In this document: one piece after another, positions 37,269 through 47,881 of the stretch | Layout of the letters: each line of letters starts with the position of its first letter | Numbering within the stretch: the first letter of the stretch is position 1 | DNA from: Pontibacter burrus | GTDB lineage: Bacteria > Bacteroidota > Bacteroidia > Cytophagales > Hymenobacteraceae | Assembly: GCF_010686685.1 (NCBI RefSeq) | Contig: NZ_JAAGWD010000006.1 | Span: forward strand, 124,001 to 188,000 | DNA length: 64,000 bases | Direction: 5' to 3' | Program-made: the position numbers and the translations under genes | Notes under the pieces: model-generated | Told to the model about the DNA's origin: nothing | The model's input: the letters and a program-made list of their open reading frames with translations, nothing else | The model's database searches: none

Positions 37269-38687
37269 ATGAATAAATCAGCTTTTCTTGAACTGATACA
37301 GAAAGCGTCGGGCATTACGGACCAGCAAACGGCTGAATTGGAGAAAGTGGCAAATGCTTTCCCCTACTGCCAGACCGCGCATCTGTTGCTCGCTAAATCT
37401 GCTTACGACAAGGGAAGCATGCTTTCGACGCAGCGCCTGCGCCGAGCAGCCTCTTATGCCACAGACAGGCAGCTTTTAAAACGCATTATTTATACTTCAG
37501 CCACCCTTGCTCCTGTTTTTGATGAAGCCGCAGTTGCTGAGCAGCAAACTATAGTTACGTCACAAACAGATCAAACTATAGTTACCCCGGAACCTGAGGC
37601 AAAAACCGAAACAATAGAAGAACCAACATCGGCAACTATAGCAGTATCTTCAGAAGCAGATGTTGAAACGGTTGAAACTCTAACAGAATCAGAACCTATA
37701 GTTGAGGTAACTCAGGACACAACGGATGCTGAATTTGAAACTATAACTGAACAGGAAGCTATAGTTGAACCAATCCAGGGAACAGCTGATGAGCAAGATG
37801 CAACTATAGTTTCTGAAATAAATGAGGAAGTAGCGATAGAGGCACTTTCTGATGAGGTTTCAAGCAGTTTTGAGCCTGCAGACTCGGTATGGCCGCAACC
37901 ACAGCCCACATCAGACTCTGAGTTAGCAGACCTGCTAACTATAAGCAGCCTGAGTTCTTCTTTTACAGATTTGCTTGCCCAAAAGCCGGACACAGAACCA
38001 GCCGTTACAGAACAAGTAGTCAGTACTGAAGCGAATCTGCATGAAACTGAAGAAGCATTAACAACAGTAAACTCAGAATTACCCGAAACGATAGTTCTGG
38101 AGCAGGAAGAGTTGGAAACTATAGTTACTGAGACTCCATCTGCAGCCTTTGTTGAAGAAGAAACATCAACTATAGTTACATCCACCAACCCCGAAGAAGC
38201 TGTTGTAAACTATAACTTCAGTGAAATTGACAGGATGTATGCCGAAGATGCCCTAGGCTATTGGATGGGCTCTAGTCGTTTAGGCGAGGTGTTACAACTT
38301 AAAAATGAATACACCAGGCCAAAACCGATTGCCTTCCATCCGGAGATGATCCTGGAATATAACAAGACCCATGAACTGGAGAAAGCTGTTCAGCCTGCAA
38401 CAAATTACCTGAGCGAGCAGCTCAATATCATAGACCAGTTCCTGAAGCTGAATCCCCGCCTTAAAACAATGGCTAACCTGAAGCTTAACCCCGAACCTCA
38501 GGAGGATTTATCACTGAAGAGTTCTAAGATAAAGAAAGGAATGGCCTCTGAGAACCTGGCAAATATCTTTATAAAACAGGGTAAAGTTAAAAAGGCCATT
38601 AAAATATATGAGCAACTCATTTTGAAAAATCCGGAAAAAAAGAGTTACTTTGCTGAACAGATAGAAAAATTACAAAACATAAACTAA
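37269..38687 (+). CDS. TPR-like protein with a low-complexity Thr/Ile/Val-Glu linker
   Basis: 472 residues. The N-terminal ~95 residues (ITDQQTAELEKVANAFPYCQTAHLLLAKS) and the C-terminal ~80 (MASENLANIFIKQGKVKKAIKIYEQLILKNPEKKSYFAEQIEKL, one TPR) are conserved-looking. The middle (about 90-320) is acidic low-complexity, with repeated TIV, ETI and EPIV units. Several TIV are encoded by the AACTATAGTT palindrome (37547, 37574, 37802, 38117, 38168), so the linker seems to have grown with the iterated palindrome. Function is unknown; it sits in the lptE-secG operon, 1 base before secG. Confidence 0.8.
   Translation: MNKSAFLELIQKASGITDQQTAELEKVANAFPYCQTAHLLLAKSAYDKGSMLSTQRLRRAASYATDRQLLKRIIYTSATLAPVFDEAAVAEQQTIVTSQTDQTIVTPEPEAKTETIEEPTSATIAVSSEADVETVETLTESEPIVEVTQDTTDAEFETITEQEAIVEPIQGTADEQDATIVSEINEEVAIEALSDEVSSSFEPADSVWPQPQPTSDSELADLLTISSLSSSFTDLLAQKPDTEPAVTEQVVSTEANLHETEEALTTVNSELPETIVLEQEELETIVTETPSAAFVEEETSTIVTSTNPEEAVVNYNFSEIDRMYAEDALGYWMGSSRLGEVLQLKNEYTRPKPIAFHPEMILEYNKTHELEKAVQPATNYLSEQLNIIDQFLKLNPRLKTMANLKLNPEPQEDLSLKSSKIKKGMASENLANIFIKQGKVKKAIKIYEQLILKNPEKKSYFAEQIEKLQNIN
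37545..38178. repeat. Dense array of CTATAG/AACTATAGTT palindromes inside a gene
   Basis: Eight CTATAG cores fall in about 630 bases. Five are exact 10-bp palindromes AACTATAGTT (37547, 37574, 37802, 38117, 38168). They are placed in the reading frame that gives Thr-Ile-Val, not in the frame that would give a TAG stop. Confidence 0.85.
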
Positions 38688-38688
38688 G

Positions 38689-39072
38689 ATGTACATCGCC
38701 CTTATCAGTATTATCGTTTTCATTTGCGTGTTGCTAATTCTGGTTGTGCTAGCACAAAACCCTAAAGGAGGCGGACTTTCAAGCCAGTTCGGAGGCAGCA
38801 CCAGCCAGCTTATGGGTGTAAAACGTACTGGTGACCTATTAGAGAAATTAACCTGGGGTTTTGCAATTGCCCTGGTGGTATTAACATTGGGTACACACAT
38901 GTTAGTTGGCTCTGCTAACGAAACATCTGTAGGATCAAGCGTGAACGAACAGCGTGCGCGTCAGTCTGCATTGCCAGGAGCCCCTGCTGCGCCAGCTATC
39001 TCTGATACAACAGCTGCTATTCCGGATGCTGCAGAGATCCCAACCATGATCGACACTGCTAATAACCAATAA
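38689..39072 (+). CDS. secG: Preprotein translocase subunit SecG
   Basis: 127 residues. Two membrane helices (ALISIIVFICVLLILVVLAQ and LTWGFAIALVVLTLGTHML) flank the GGGLSSQFGGSTSQLMG loop, the SecG signature. The protein is longer than E. coli SecG because of an Ala/Pro-rich tail of about 45 residues. It begins 1 base after the TPR-gene stop. SecG stabilises SecYE during export. A strong terminator follows. Confidence 0.93.
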   Translation: MYIALISIIVFICVLLILVVLAQNPKGGGLSSQFGGSTSQLMGVKRTGDLLEKLTWGFAIALVVLTLGTHMLVGSANETSVGSSVNEQRARQSALPGAPAAPAISDTTAAIPDAAEIPTMIDTANNQ

Positions 39073-39099
39073 GCAAAACCATAACAGCATATATCAAGT

Positions 39100-39128
39100 A
39101 AGCCAACCTGAATCAGGTTGGCTTTTTT
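39100..39128 (+). terminator. Terminator of the lptE-secG operon
   Basis: Perfect 11-bp stem AAGCCAACCTG / CAGGTTGGCTT with a 3-base loop and a T6 run, 28 bases after the secG stop. It separates secG from groES. Confidence 0.93.
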
Positions 39129-39182
39129 GTTTCCTATAGCTGCCACCCTTGCTCTGCTTCTATCTTAAAAAGTTCCCGGGTA

Positions 39183-39215
39183 TGTCATAAAATGACAGAT
39201 TTGTCAGGCCTGACA
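39183..39215. promoter_or_regulatory. Two adjacent TGTCA dyads upstream of groES
   Basis: TGTCAT-AAA-ATGACA (39183-39197) and the perfect palindrome TGTCAGGCCTGACA (39202-39215) lie about 55-75 bases upstream of a sigma-54-like -24/-12 sequence. This is the expected position for an activator binding site, though the second palindrome also resembles a common dispersed repeat. Confidence 0.5.
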
Positions 39216-39261
39216 GGTGCTTATACTGAAAAATTGGCTTGAAATGAGCTAAAAAGAGGCT

Positions 39262-39276
39262 TGGCACAGGAAATGA
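39262..39276 (+). promoter_or_regulatory. Sigma-54-like promoter of groES-groEL
   Basis: TTGGCACAGGAAATGA has GG at 39263-39264 and GA at 39275-39276, exactly 10 bases apart, as in -24/-12 promoters (consensus GG-N10-GC). The -12 has GA instead of GC. Transcription would start near 39288, leaving a ~50-base leader. No CIRCE element is visible. Confidence 0.5.
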
Positions 39277-39338
39277 TAGAACACATGCGGTTATAATTTT
39301 AAACTATAAACCATAAAACTAAATAACATTAACAAACT

Positions 39339-39629
39339 ATGTCAATCAGCATTAAACCATTAGCAGACAGAGTAATTGTAGCTCCTGCTGCAGCCGAAGA
39401 AAAGACCAAGTCTGGTATCATTATTCCGGATACTGCTAAAGAAAAACCACAGCGTGGTGAGGTAGTAGCCGTTGGCGAAGGTAAAGTATCTGAGCAAGGT
39501 ACCCTTATGAAGCCACAGGTTAAAGTAGGTGACCAAGTGTTGTATGGCAAATATGCAGGTACTGAAATCTCAGTAGACGGTGGCGATTACCTGATCATGC
39601 GCGAGTCTGATATTCTGGCAGTACTTTAA
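39339..39629 (+). CDS. groES: Co-chaperonin GroES
   Basis: 96 residues, the heptameric lid of the GroEL folding chamber. [41 protein letters not shown] and the C-terminal [14 protein letters not shown] are family features, with the mobile loop around [12 protein letters not shown]. It is 39 bases ahead of groEL, one operon, with heat-shock-type control suggested upstream. Confidence 0.98.
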   Translation: MSISIKPLADRVIVAPAAAEEKTKSGIIIPDTAKEKPQRGEVVAVGEGKVSEQGTLMKPQVKVGDQVLYGKYAGTEISVDGGDYLIMRESDILAVL

Positions 39630-39665
39630 TCTCAACCAATCTTTAAACTTAATCAGATCATATAA

Positions 39666-41303
<1,638 letters not shown>

Positions 41304-41331
41304 TCCGACATCCCATAGTATAAAATAGAAG

Positions 41332-41364
41332 AGCCCTTGTAGCATTTGCTGCAGGGGCTTTTTC
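41332..41364 (+). terminator. Terminator of groESL
   Basis: An imperfect 12-bp stem AGCCCTTGTAGC / GCTGCAGGGGCT with a 4-base loop and a T-rich tail, 28 bases after groEL. Confidence 0.85.
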
Positions 41365-41461
41365 TTTACTAAAGAATTATGATATAGGATGTAAGAAGTT
41401 AGAATTAAGTTGAACTATAGCTTAGTCAAAGGTCGTAGAGTTACAGTTCATGCTTTCAACT

Positions 41462-42082
41462 TTATAACTTACACTTTTCTAACTTTTTAACTCCTAACTC
41501 CTTAATGGCTATAGTTATATTATGTGGTGCTGTTTCATCTCCGCCAAAATAGGGATATAGTTGATAGCCAACAGCAGGCCTGCTGCAACCCCTTGGTAGC
41601 GTTACACTCTTATCGCCAAGCGTAAAGATATAGGTGCTCTCCTCCATCCTGATTCCGTAACTATAGGTTTTGTTTAACTCTACCACTCCTAACAGTTCAG
41701 ACCTCCTTTCTTTGTCCAGATAGGTATAGGCATGGATCTCCAGTTTATTGTTGTACCAACGCTAGCCAAAGCGTGCACTGTTATTATGGTGCTCTGTACC
41801 ACAGTCAGCAATGCCATAAAGCTTATTAATATCGGCCAGATTTGCCAGATTTCTTGTCTGATAAACAGCACTGCCATTAAAGGTCTCTTCAAATTTTAAA
41901 GTATTGGTTGATCGGATAACAAATGGCGCGACAGCACTATGTTTGCCTTTCTGAATTTTGTAAACTATAGTTTGAGGTTCCGGAAAAACAGGTCCGGCGA
42001 TTCGGCAGTACTCTGGCAGGAAAAGTACTGTACTAGAAAGCACAAGCAGTAACTGCTGACACTTTCGGGAAAAAGAAAACAT
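41462..42082 (-). pseudogene. Secreted hypothetical protein interrupted by one in-frame TAG
   Basis: The frame runs from ATG 42082 to a stop at 41462 (207 codons including the final stop) with exactly one interruption, TAG at 41764-41762, after SARFG. The next codons read RWYNNKLEIHAYTYLDKERR and continue in the same frame to the natural stop. TGG would give FGWRWYNN, so a single G-to-A change explains the break. The N-terminus is a signal peptide (QQLLLVLSSTVLFLP). Downstream YGIADCGTEHHNNSARFG and YQLYPYFGGDETAPHNITIAIKEL look like a conserved Bacteroidota domain I cannot name. It is either a recent pseudogene, a sequencing error, or readthrough. Confidence 0.75.
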
Positions 42083-42207
42083 TAATGAAAAGTAAAAATT
42101 AGGCTATAGACTAAATTTAAAATTGAAGTATTGCCAGACAAGAGCGGTGCATACAAGGAGTAAACGGCCTGTGTTATGAAGCTCCAACAGAAGGAAATTA
42201 GTCACAT

Positions 42208-42242
42208 AAAAAAGGCCCTGCTAACTAATAGCAGGGCCCTTC
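42208..42242 (-). terminator. Terminator of the peptide transporter gene
   Basis: AGGCCCTGCTA / TAGCAGGGCCCT stem with a 7-base loop; on the minus strand it is followed by a T run (the A run at 42208-42213). Confidence 0.85.
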
Positions 42243-42262
42243 TATAAAATATTTATGAATGG

Positions 42263-43678
42263 TTAGCCGCGGCCGTGCATCATGTACATCAGCTTTTTGG
42301 TAAGTGCGATCAGGATCAAACCTGCTAAGATAACAAAGCCACCGATTGCAGAGAAAATGGTTAAGGCACCAAGCTCTTCTACATATGAGGCAATGTAACC
42401 ACCGGCGATCTGAGCCACAAACGGCGCCAGGAACCAAACACCCATCAGCATCGATACCAGCGTAACAGGCGCTAAACGTGTCACCATCGACAGACCGATA
42501 GGAGAAAGACAAAGCTCACCGATAGTGTGGAAGAAGTAAGTTGCCAGCAACCACATAATGCTTGCTTTTATTGTATCGTCCTCTACGCCTCCGCGCTGCA
42601 TAACAGCACCTACCATAAAGAAGAAACCAACACCCAATAGAATCATACCCAGACCCATCTTAGTAGGGATGCTCAGGTCTTTGCCACGTTTACCCAGGTA
42701 TAACCAAATCTGCGCAGTAAGAGGAGCAAACATAACTATAAACAATGGGTTAACAGACTGGAACCACGAAGTCGGGATAAGGTAACCGAATACTTCACGG
42801 TCGATGTATTTGTCGGTGTAAACCGTTAACGAGCTACCGGCCTGCTCAAAACCAGCCCAGAAGAAGATAACAAAGATAGAAATGATGAAGATAACCGAAA
42901 CGCGATCGATCTCCTCTTTTGTTAGCTTGTCTTTTTTAACCGGCTTACCAGAGGCATCGTTTTCTGCTTTAACAGGTTTTAAGCCCAAGTCACCAAGTAA
43001 TTTAGGAGCTAACGCGTTAAACACAACCTGACCGATCACCATACCGATACCGGCAGCCAGGAAGCCGTACTGGAAACCATAGTTTGTTACTGTCTCTACA
43101 CCATTAACTACAGCCTTTGTTGCGAAGTAGTCTTCGGCAAGGAAACCGCACACTAACGGCGCGAAAAAGGCACCGATGTTGATACCCATGTAAAAGATGG
43201 TGAACGCTGAATCGCGGCGTGGGTCGCCTTGCGCATACAGGTTACCAACTATAGATGAAATATTTGGCTTAAAGAAACCGTTACCAATGATAAGGAGGAA
43301 CAGGCCTAGGTACGTCATCTCTACCATGCCTACATAAGGCGTAGAGAACAAGCTGAACTGGCCAAGTGCCATCAGCACCCCCCCTATTAAAATGGCTTTG
43401 CGGTGCCCCAGGTATTTATCGGCCAACCAACCACCTATGATAGGCGTAAAATATACGAAACCGGTAAAGTACCCGTAAATTAATGCTGCGTCGGCTACAC
43501 TGTACCCCAAACCGCCTTCCAAGGCAGTTTTTGTCAGATATAGCATCAAAAGGCCGCGCATACCGTAGTAGCTGAAGCGTTCCCATAGCTCTGTAAAGAA
43601 CAACAGGTACAGCCCTTTAGGATGTTTTAGATTCTCTTTATCCACCGCAGCATCGGTAGGTTGAAGGTTAACAGACAT
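42263..43678 (-). CDS. Proton-dependent oligopeptide transporter (POT/PTR2 family)
   Basis: 471 residues with about 12-14 helices. The FYGMRGLLMLYLT segment (residues ~35-50) and FTGFVYFTPIIGGWLADKYLGHRKAI are POT signatures, and GNGFFKPNISSIVGNLY and AFTIFYMGINIGAFFAPLVCG also fit. It imports di- and tripeptides using the proton gradient in the inner membrane. The C-terminal GELCLSPIGLSMVTRLAP is conserved. Strand opposite to pckA, with 160-220 bases of shared upstream region. Confidence 0.95.
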   Translation of the reverse strand: MSVNLQPTDAAVDKENLKHPKGLYLLFFTELWERFSYYGMRGLLMLYLTKTALEGGLGYSVADAALIYGYFTGFVYFTPIIGGWLADKYLGHRKAILIGGVLMALGQFSLFSTPYVGMVEMTYLGLFLLIIGNGFFKPNISSIVGNLYAQGDPRRDSAFTIFYMGINIGAFFAPLVCGFLAEDYFATKAVVNGVETVTNYGFQYGFLAAGIGMVIGQVVFNALAPKLLGDLGLKPVKAENDASGKPVKKDKLTKEEIDRVSVIFIISIFVIFFWAGFEQAGSSLTVYTDKYIDREVFGYLIPTSWFQSVNPLFIVMFAPLTAQIWLYLGKRGKDLSIPTKMGLGMILLGVGFFFMVGAVMQRGGVEDDTIKASIMWLLATYFFHTIGELCLSPIGLSMVTRLAPVTLVSMLMGVWFLAPFVAQIAGGYIASYVEELGALTIFSAIGGFVILAGLILIALTKKLMYMMHGRG

Positions 43679-43904
43679 AGAGTTAGATTAGTTGATTGTT
43701 TAGTTAACAATAGATAAGCTTACTTACAAAGAAGGTAAATATATTAGATTAGCGACAAACAGCAAAATATTTTCGTTTTATAGTGTGTCGGGTGCACCGC
43801 GCAGATATAAATATCGTAACACTTATGTAGATATATAATTTTTGATATTTTTGTACCTTTATAAGCAAAACACCACCTTATTTCAATTAACCCAAAAAAT
43901 TCAA

Positions 43905-45521
43905 ATGAAAGAATCTGGACATAAATCTAATGCAGTAGGTTTAGACAGCTTAGGTATTAAGGAAGCGAAGGAAGTGCTATGGAACCTGAGCCCGGCTGAG
44001 CTGGTAGAAGAAGCCGTTAAAAATGGCGAAGGTTACCTGACTGACACCGGCGCTTTAATGTGTGATACCGGCAAATTTACCGGCCGTTCTCCTAAAGACC
44101 GCTTCGTAGTAAAAGACGCTAAAACAGAAAACTCTGTTTGGTGGGGAGACATTAACATTGCTTTTGATCCGGAGAAATTTGACCAGCTACAAGCTAAAAT
44201 GGTCGATTTCCTGAAAGACAAAAAACTGTATGTACGTGACGCTTACGCAGGTGCTCACCCGGAATACCGTCTGAATCTGCGCATCGTTAACACACAGGCG
44301 TGGCAGAACTTATTCTGTAACAACATGTTCCTGCGCCTGACCGAAGAAGAGTTGGCAAATCACAACCCTGAGTTTACGATTATCTGTGCCCCTGAGTTTC
44401 AGGCCGATCCGGAAGTGGACGGCACCCGCCAGGCTAACTTCGCCATCATCAACTTCACCAAGAACATGATCCTGATCGGTGGTACAGGCTATGCCGGCGA
44501 AATGAAGAAGGGCATTTTTGGTGTGCTGAACTATATCCTGCCACACGAAAAGAACACCCTGTCGATGCACTGCTCTGCCAACGTAGGTAAAGACGGCGAC
44601 ACTGCTATTTTCTTCGGCCTGTCCGGTACTGGTAAAACAACCCTTTCTGCTGACCCTAACCGCGGCCTGATCGGTGATGACGAGCACGGCTGGGCTGCCG
44701 ACTCCGTATTCAACTTTGAGGGTGGTTGCTACGCGAAAGTAATCGACCTGACAAGAGAGAAAGAACCACAGATCTGGGATGCCATTAAATTCGGAGCTAT
44801 AGTTGAGAACACGCGTTTTGCTGAAGGCACCCGCACAGTAGACTATACAAACAGCGCTGTAACAGAGAATACACGTACTGCCTACCCTATCAACCACATC
44901 GATAACGCCATTGAGCCGTCGAGAGCTGATATTCCGAAAAACATCTTCTTCCTAACTGCAGATGCCTTTGGTGTGCTGCCTCCAATCTCTAAACTTAACG
45001 CAAGCCAGGCCATGTACCACTTCATTTCTGGTTACACAGCTAAAGTTGCCGGTACTGAGGTTGGTATTACAGAACCACAAACTACGTTCTCTGCCTGCTT
45101 CGGCGCCGCTTTCCTGCCACTGCACCCAACTAAATATGCGGAGATGCTTGGTAAGAAAATGGAAGAAAACAACGTAAATGTATGGCTGGTTAACACAGGC
45201 TGGACAGGTGGTCCTTACGGTGTTGGTTCGCGCATGAAGCTGCCTTACACCCGTGCCATGATCACAGCTGCCCTGAACGGCGAGCTGAATGATGTAAGCT
45301 TTACCAAGCACCCTATTTTTGGTGTAGAAATGCCGGATAGCTGCCCTAACGTACCTGCTGAGATCCTGAACCCACGTAACACCTGGGCTAACAAGGAAGA
45401 GTACGATGCCAAAGCAAGTGACCTGGCTTCTAAGTTCGTGAAAAACTTCAGCAAATACGCTGAGTATGCGAATGATGATATTTTAGCCGGAGCACCACAG
45501 GTAGCTGTGGCAACTAACTAA
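43905..45521 (+). CDS. pckA: Phosphoenolpyruvate carboxykinase (ATP)
   Basis: Converts oxaloacetate to PEP with ATP, the first gluconeogenic step. About 538 residues from ATG 43905. The longer frame extends into a promoter-like TACCTTTA sequence (43854) and is not used. ATP site GLSGTGKTTLSADPNRGLIGDD starts near residue 238. TGRSPKDRFVVKD, RFAEGTRTVDYTNSAVTENTRTAYP and NTGWTGGPYGVGSRMKLPYTRAMI are also typical. Terminator follows. Confidence 0.97.
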   Translation: MKESGHKSNAVGLDSLGIKEAKEVLWNLSPAELVEEAVKNGEGYLTDTGALMCDTGKFTGRSPKDRFVVKDAKTENSVWWGDINIAFDPEKFDQLQAKMVDFLKDKKLYVRDAYAGAHPEYRLNLRIVNTQAWQNLFCNNMFLRLTEEELANHNPEFTIICAPEFQADPEVDGTRQANFAIINFTKNMILIGGTGYAGEMKKGIFGVLNYILPHEKNTLSMHCSANVGKDGDTAIFFGLSGTGKTTLSADPNRGLIGDDEHGWAADSVFNFEGGCYAKVIDLTREKEPQIWDAIKFGAIVENTRFAEGTRTVDYTNSAVTENTRTAYPINHIDNAIEPSRADIPKNIFFLTADAFGVLPPISKLNASQAMYHFISGYTAKVAGTEVGITEPQTTFSACFGAAFLPLHPTKYAEMLGKKMEENNVNVWLVNTGWTGGPYGVGSRMKLPYTRAMITAALNGELNDVSFTKHPIFGVEMPDSCPNVPAEILNPRNTWANKEEYDAKASDLASKFVKNFSKYAEYANDDILAGAPQVAVATN

Positions 45522-45541
45522 GAACTATAAAATTACCTCCT

Positions 45542-45578
45542 GAAAGCCCCGTTGCCTTAAGTAGCGGGGCTTTCATAT
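45542..45578 (+). terminator. Terminator of pckA
   Basis: Perfect 10-bp stem GAAAGCCCCG / CGGGGCTTTC with a 13-base loop, 20 bases after the stop. Confidence 0.88.
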
Positions 45579-45696
45579 TTTTACATCGGCATCAGCATAA
45601 ATTTTATAGTTTCGTAACTATAGTTAGGATGCTGGAAGAAGGTCAGCAGAGAACTCAACTCATAATTCATCATTACTAATTCATAATTAAAGAAAC

Positions 45697-46416
45697 GTGC
45701 ACCTGTTTTATACACCCGATATCAGCTCAGAATTTTACACCCTTAGCGAGGAAGAGTCGAAACACTGCACACGTGTACTACGCCTGCAACAGGGCGATAC
45801 CGTTTATTTGATAGATGGTGTGGGCGGGCTATATACGGCCGTAATCCAGGATGCTAACCAGAAAAAATGCCAGCTGCAGGTTATAGATAAGCAGATCGAG
45901 TACGGGAAGCTGCCTTATGTCTCGCATATAGCTGTAGCCCCTACAAAGAACCTGGACCGCATGGAGTGGTTTGTAGAGAAGGCCGTTGAAATTGGCGTGA
46001 GTGAAATTACCTTCCTGCTATGCGAACATTCAGAGCGCAGGCAGCTGCGGCTTGACAGACTGGAGAAGATCGCGATAAGCGCTATGAAGCAGTCACAAAA
46101 GGGTTATTTACCGCTATTGCATGACCTGGCCCCGTTCCATAAATTCATTTCCAAAGCCCAACCTCAACATACATTTATTGCTCATTTAGAAGAAGATGCA
46201 ACTAAGTCTATTAAGCATTACTTTCAGGTAAATAAACCCCATTGCATTATGATCGGACCAGAGGGGGATTTTTCTGAAGCAGAAATTCAGGCAGCTTATA
46301 AGGCAGGCATCCGGCCGGTTACGCTTGGCGATAGCCGATTGCGCACCGAAACGGCAGCGCTAGTGGCTTGCCATACGTTACAGGTACTACACGAAATCTA
46401 TTCAGCGTTAGACTGA
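45697..46416 (+). CDS. rsmE: 16S rRNA (uracil1498-N3)-methyltransferase RsmE
   Basis: 239-residue SPOUT-type methyltransferase acting on the 30S subunit. FYTPDISSEFYTLSEEESKHCTRVLRLQQGD is the N-terminal PUA-like domain. VAPTKNLDRMEWFVEKAVEIGVSEI, IGPEGDFSEAEIQAAYKAG and LGDSRLRTETAALVACHTLQ form the knot and S-adenosylmethionine site. The GTG start at 45697 gives the family N-terminus. It is 19 bases ahead of the DUF4159 gene, so they are probably one operon. Confidence 0.94.
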   Translation: MHLFYTPDISSEFYTLSEEESKHCTRVLRLQQGDTVYLIDGVGGLYTAVIQDANQKKCQLQVIDKQIEYGKLPYVSHIAVAPTKNLDRMEWFVEKAVEIGVSEITFLLCEHSERRQLRLDRLEKIAISAMKQSQKGYLPLLHDLAPFHKFISKAQPQHTFIAHLEEDATKSIKHYFQVNKPHCIMIGPEGDFSEAEIQAAYKAGIRPVTLGDSRLRTETAALVACHTLQVLHEIYSALD

Positions 46417-46435
46417 TATACTACAACTATAGTTT

Positions 46436-47107
46436 ATGAAACGAACCCTGCTCCTGCTGCTTATAGTTTTACTTGCTATGCCTGCCATGGCGCAGCGCTA
46501 TAGTTTAAAAATTGCCAAATTAAAATATAATGGCGGTGGCGACTGGTATGCCAATAAAACCTCCCTGCCCAACCTGATCAAGTTTTGCAATCAGAACCTG
46601 AACATGAACATAAAGCCCGATGAGGATGTAGTAGAAGTTGGCAGCCCGGAACTGTTCACGTATCCCTTTGTGCATATGACAGGCCATGGAAATGTAGTTT
46701 TCTCAGATGCTGAAGCACAGAACCTGCGTAACTATCTGGTAAGTGGCGGCTTCCTGCACATAGACGATAACTATGGCCTGGACAAATACATCCGGAAAGA
46801 AATGAAAAAGGTATTTCCCGAATATGAGTTTGTTGAACTCCCCTTCGACCATCCGATTTATAAGCAGAAGTATACTTTCAAGAACGGCCTTCCCAAGATA
46901 CACGAGCATGATAACAAACCGCCACAGGGCTTTGGCATCATACACCAAGGGCGTTTAATATGTTTCTATAGTTACGAAACCGATTTAGGGAACGGCTGGG
47001 AAGATGCAGAAGTACACAACGACCCGGAAAACAAACGCCGCGAAGCCTTACAAATGGGTGCTAACATCCTAACGTTTGCCCTGACCCAAGGTAGCGGACT
47101 GCAATAA
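46436..47107 (+). CDS. DUF4159 domain secreted protein
   Basis: 223 residues. Signal peptide RTLLLLLIVLLAMPAMA, then YSLKIAKLKYNGGGDWYANKTSLPNLIKFCNQNLNMN, FTYPFVHMTGHGNVVFSDAEAQNLRNYLVSGGFLHIDDNYGLD and PFDHPIYKQKY, all DUF4159 traits with a class I glutamine-amidotransferase-like fold. Function is unknown. The ATG lies 4 bases after an AACTATAGTT copy, so that palindrome occupies the region where a ribosome binding site would be. Confidence 0.9.
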   Translation: MKRTLLLLLIVLLAMPAMAQRYSLKIAKLKYNGGGDWYANKTSLPNLIKFCNQNLNMNIKPDEDVVEVGSPELFTYPFVHMTGHGNVVFSDAEAQNLRNYLVSGGFLHIDDNYGLDKYIRKEMKKVFPEYEFVELPFDHPIYKQKYTFKNGLPKIHEHDNKPPQGFGIIHQGRLICFYSYETDLGNGWEDAEVHNDPENKRREALQMGANILTFALTQGSGLQ

Positions 47108-47210
47108 TTCAATGTTGATTGAATGAGTGTTTGAGTGAGTAGAATCTTGTTGAACAATTTTAGACATCCTGATTACTCATTGTAGCAATCAACAATTTAA
47201 CAATCAACAA

Positions 47211-47702
47211 TTAATATCTCCTGTTAAAGATTTCGGATAGAATAAATGCATCTCTTGCCGTTTGCGGATTGCGAAGAATGGAAGGGTCAAATCGGCGGAG
47301 TGTAGTGGTTGGCTTTATACTATAGGCTCCAAAAGAATCGTGGTTGGCAATATCCGGGCGTTTCTTTACAGTTCTCTCAAGCGATACAGCTTCCGGACGG
47401 CTGTGTTCATACTTGCTTACTTTGTAAACCGGCTCTGGTATAGGCACAGGTCGCTTGGGTTCAACTATAGTTTTGGTTACGGATTTAGCCTGCTCCATTT
47501 TAGGCTGTAGTTCACGGAGAATGTCTTCGAAAGATGTAACCGGCACAGGTGGTCGTTGCTGCGGGCGCTGCACAGGCGGCGCATTTTCATCCCTAAACTT
47601 CTTTGGCTGGCTGTTATCTTCTTTAAAATTCTTTCTGTAGAAGTTAAAAATGAAATAGCCGATTGCCAGCAGTATATAAAATATGACCTTGAAATCTTCC
47701 AT
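47211..47702 (-). CDS. Hypothetical membrane-anchored protein
   Basis: 163 residues. One N-terminal membrane helix (VIFYILLAIGYFIFNFYR), then a Pro/Gln/Arg-rich linker (PPVQRPQQRPPVPVTSF), a short segment FEDILRELQPKMEQ and a conserved-looking C-terminus ILRNPQTARDAFILSEIFNRRY. I do not recognise the function. Proteins with this design are found in Cytophagales as I recall. It is convergent with the DUF4159 gene and divergent from smc. Confidence 0.7.
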   Translation of the reverse strand: MEDFKVIFYILLAIGYFIFNFYRKNFKEDNSQPKKFRDENAPPVQRPQQRPPVPVTSFEDILRELQPKMEQAKSVTKTIVEPKRPVPIPEPVYKVSKYEHSRPEAVSLERTVKKRPDIANHDSFGAYSIKPTTTLRRFDPSILRNPQTARDAFILSEIFNRRY

Positions 47703-47841
47703 CTGTTCGTAGTGTAATCAAATATAGCAATTTTATAGTATAAATCCTCCTCTACTAAACCTATAGTTTAGTAAACGATAGAAATCATAAAATCTATAGT
47801 TTAATCCGCACATACTCTGTCTTACATACGAGAAATAGTCT

Positions 47842-47849
47842 TATTTTTG
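47842..47849 (+). promoter_or_regulatory. -7 element of smc
   Basis: TATTTTTG fits the TAnnTTTG consensus and lies 32 bases before the smc ATG. Confidence 0.5.
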
Positions 47850-47881
47850 AGATTGGAATTCAGATTTTCGGCTTTTAGCGG

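Noticed and set aside
39181-39338. CIRCE element before groES
   Set aside because: The TTAGCACTC-N9-GAGTGCTAA pattern is absent; only TGTCA dyads are present.
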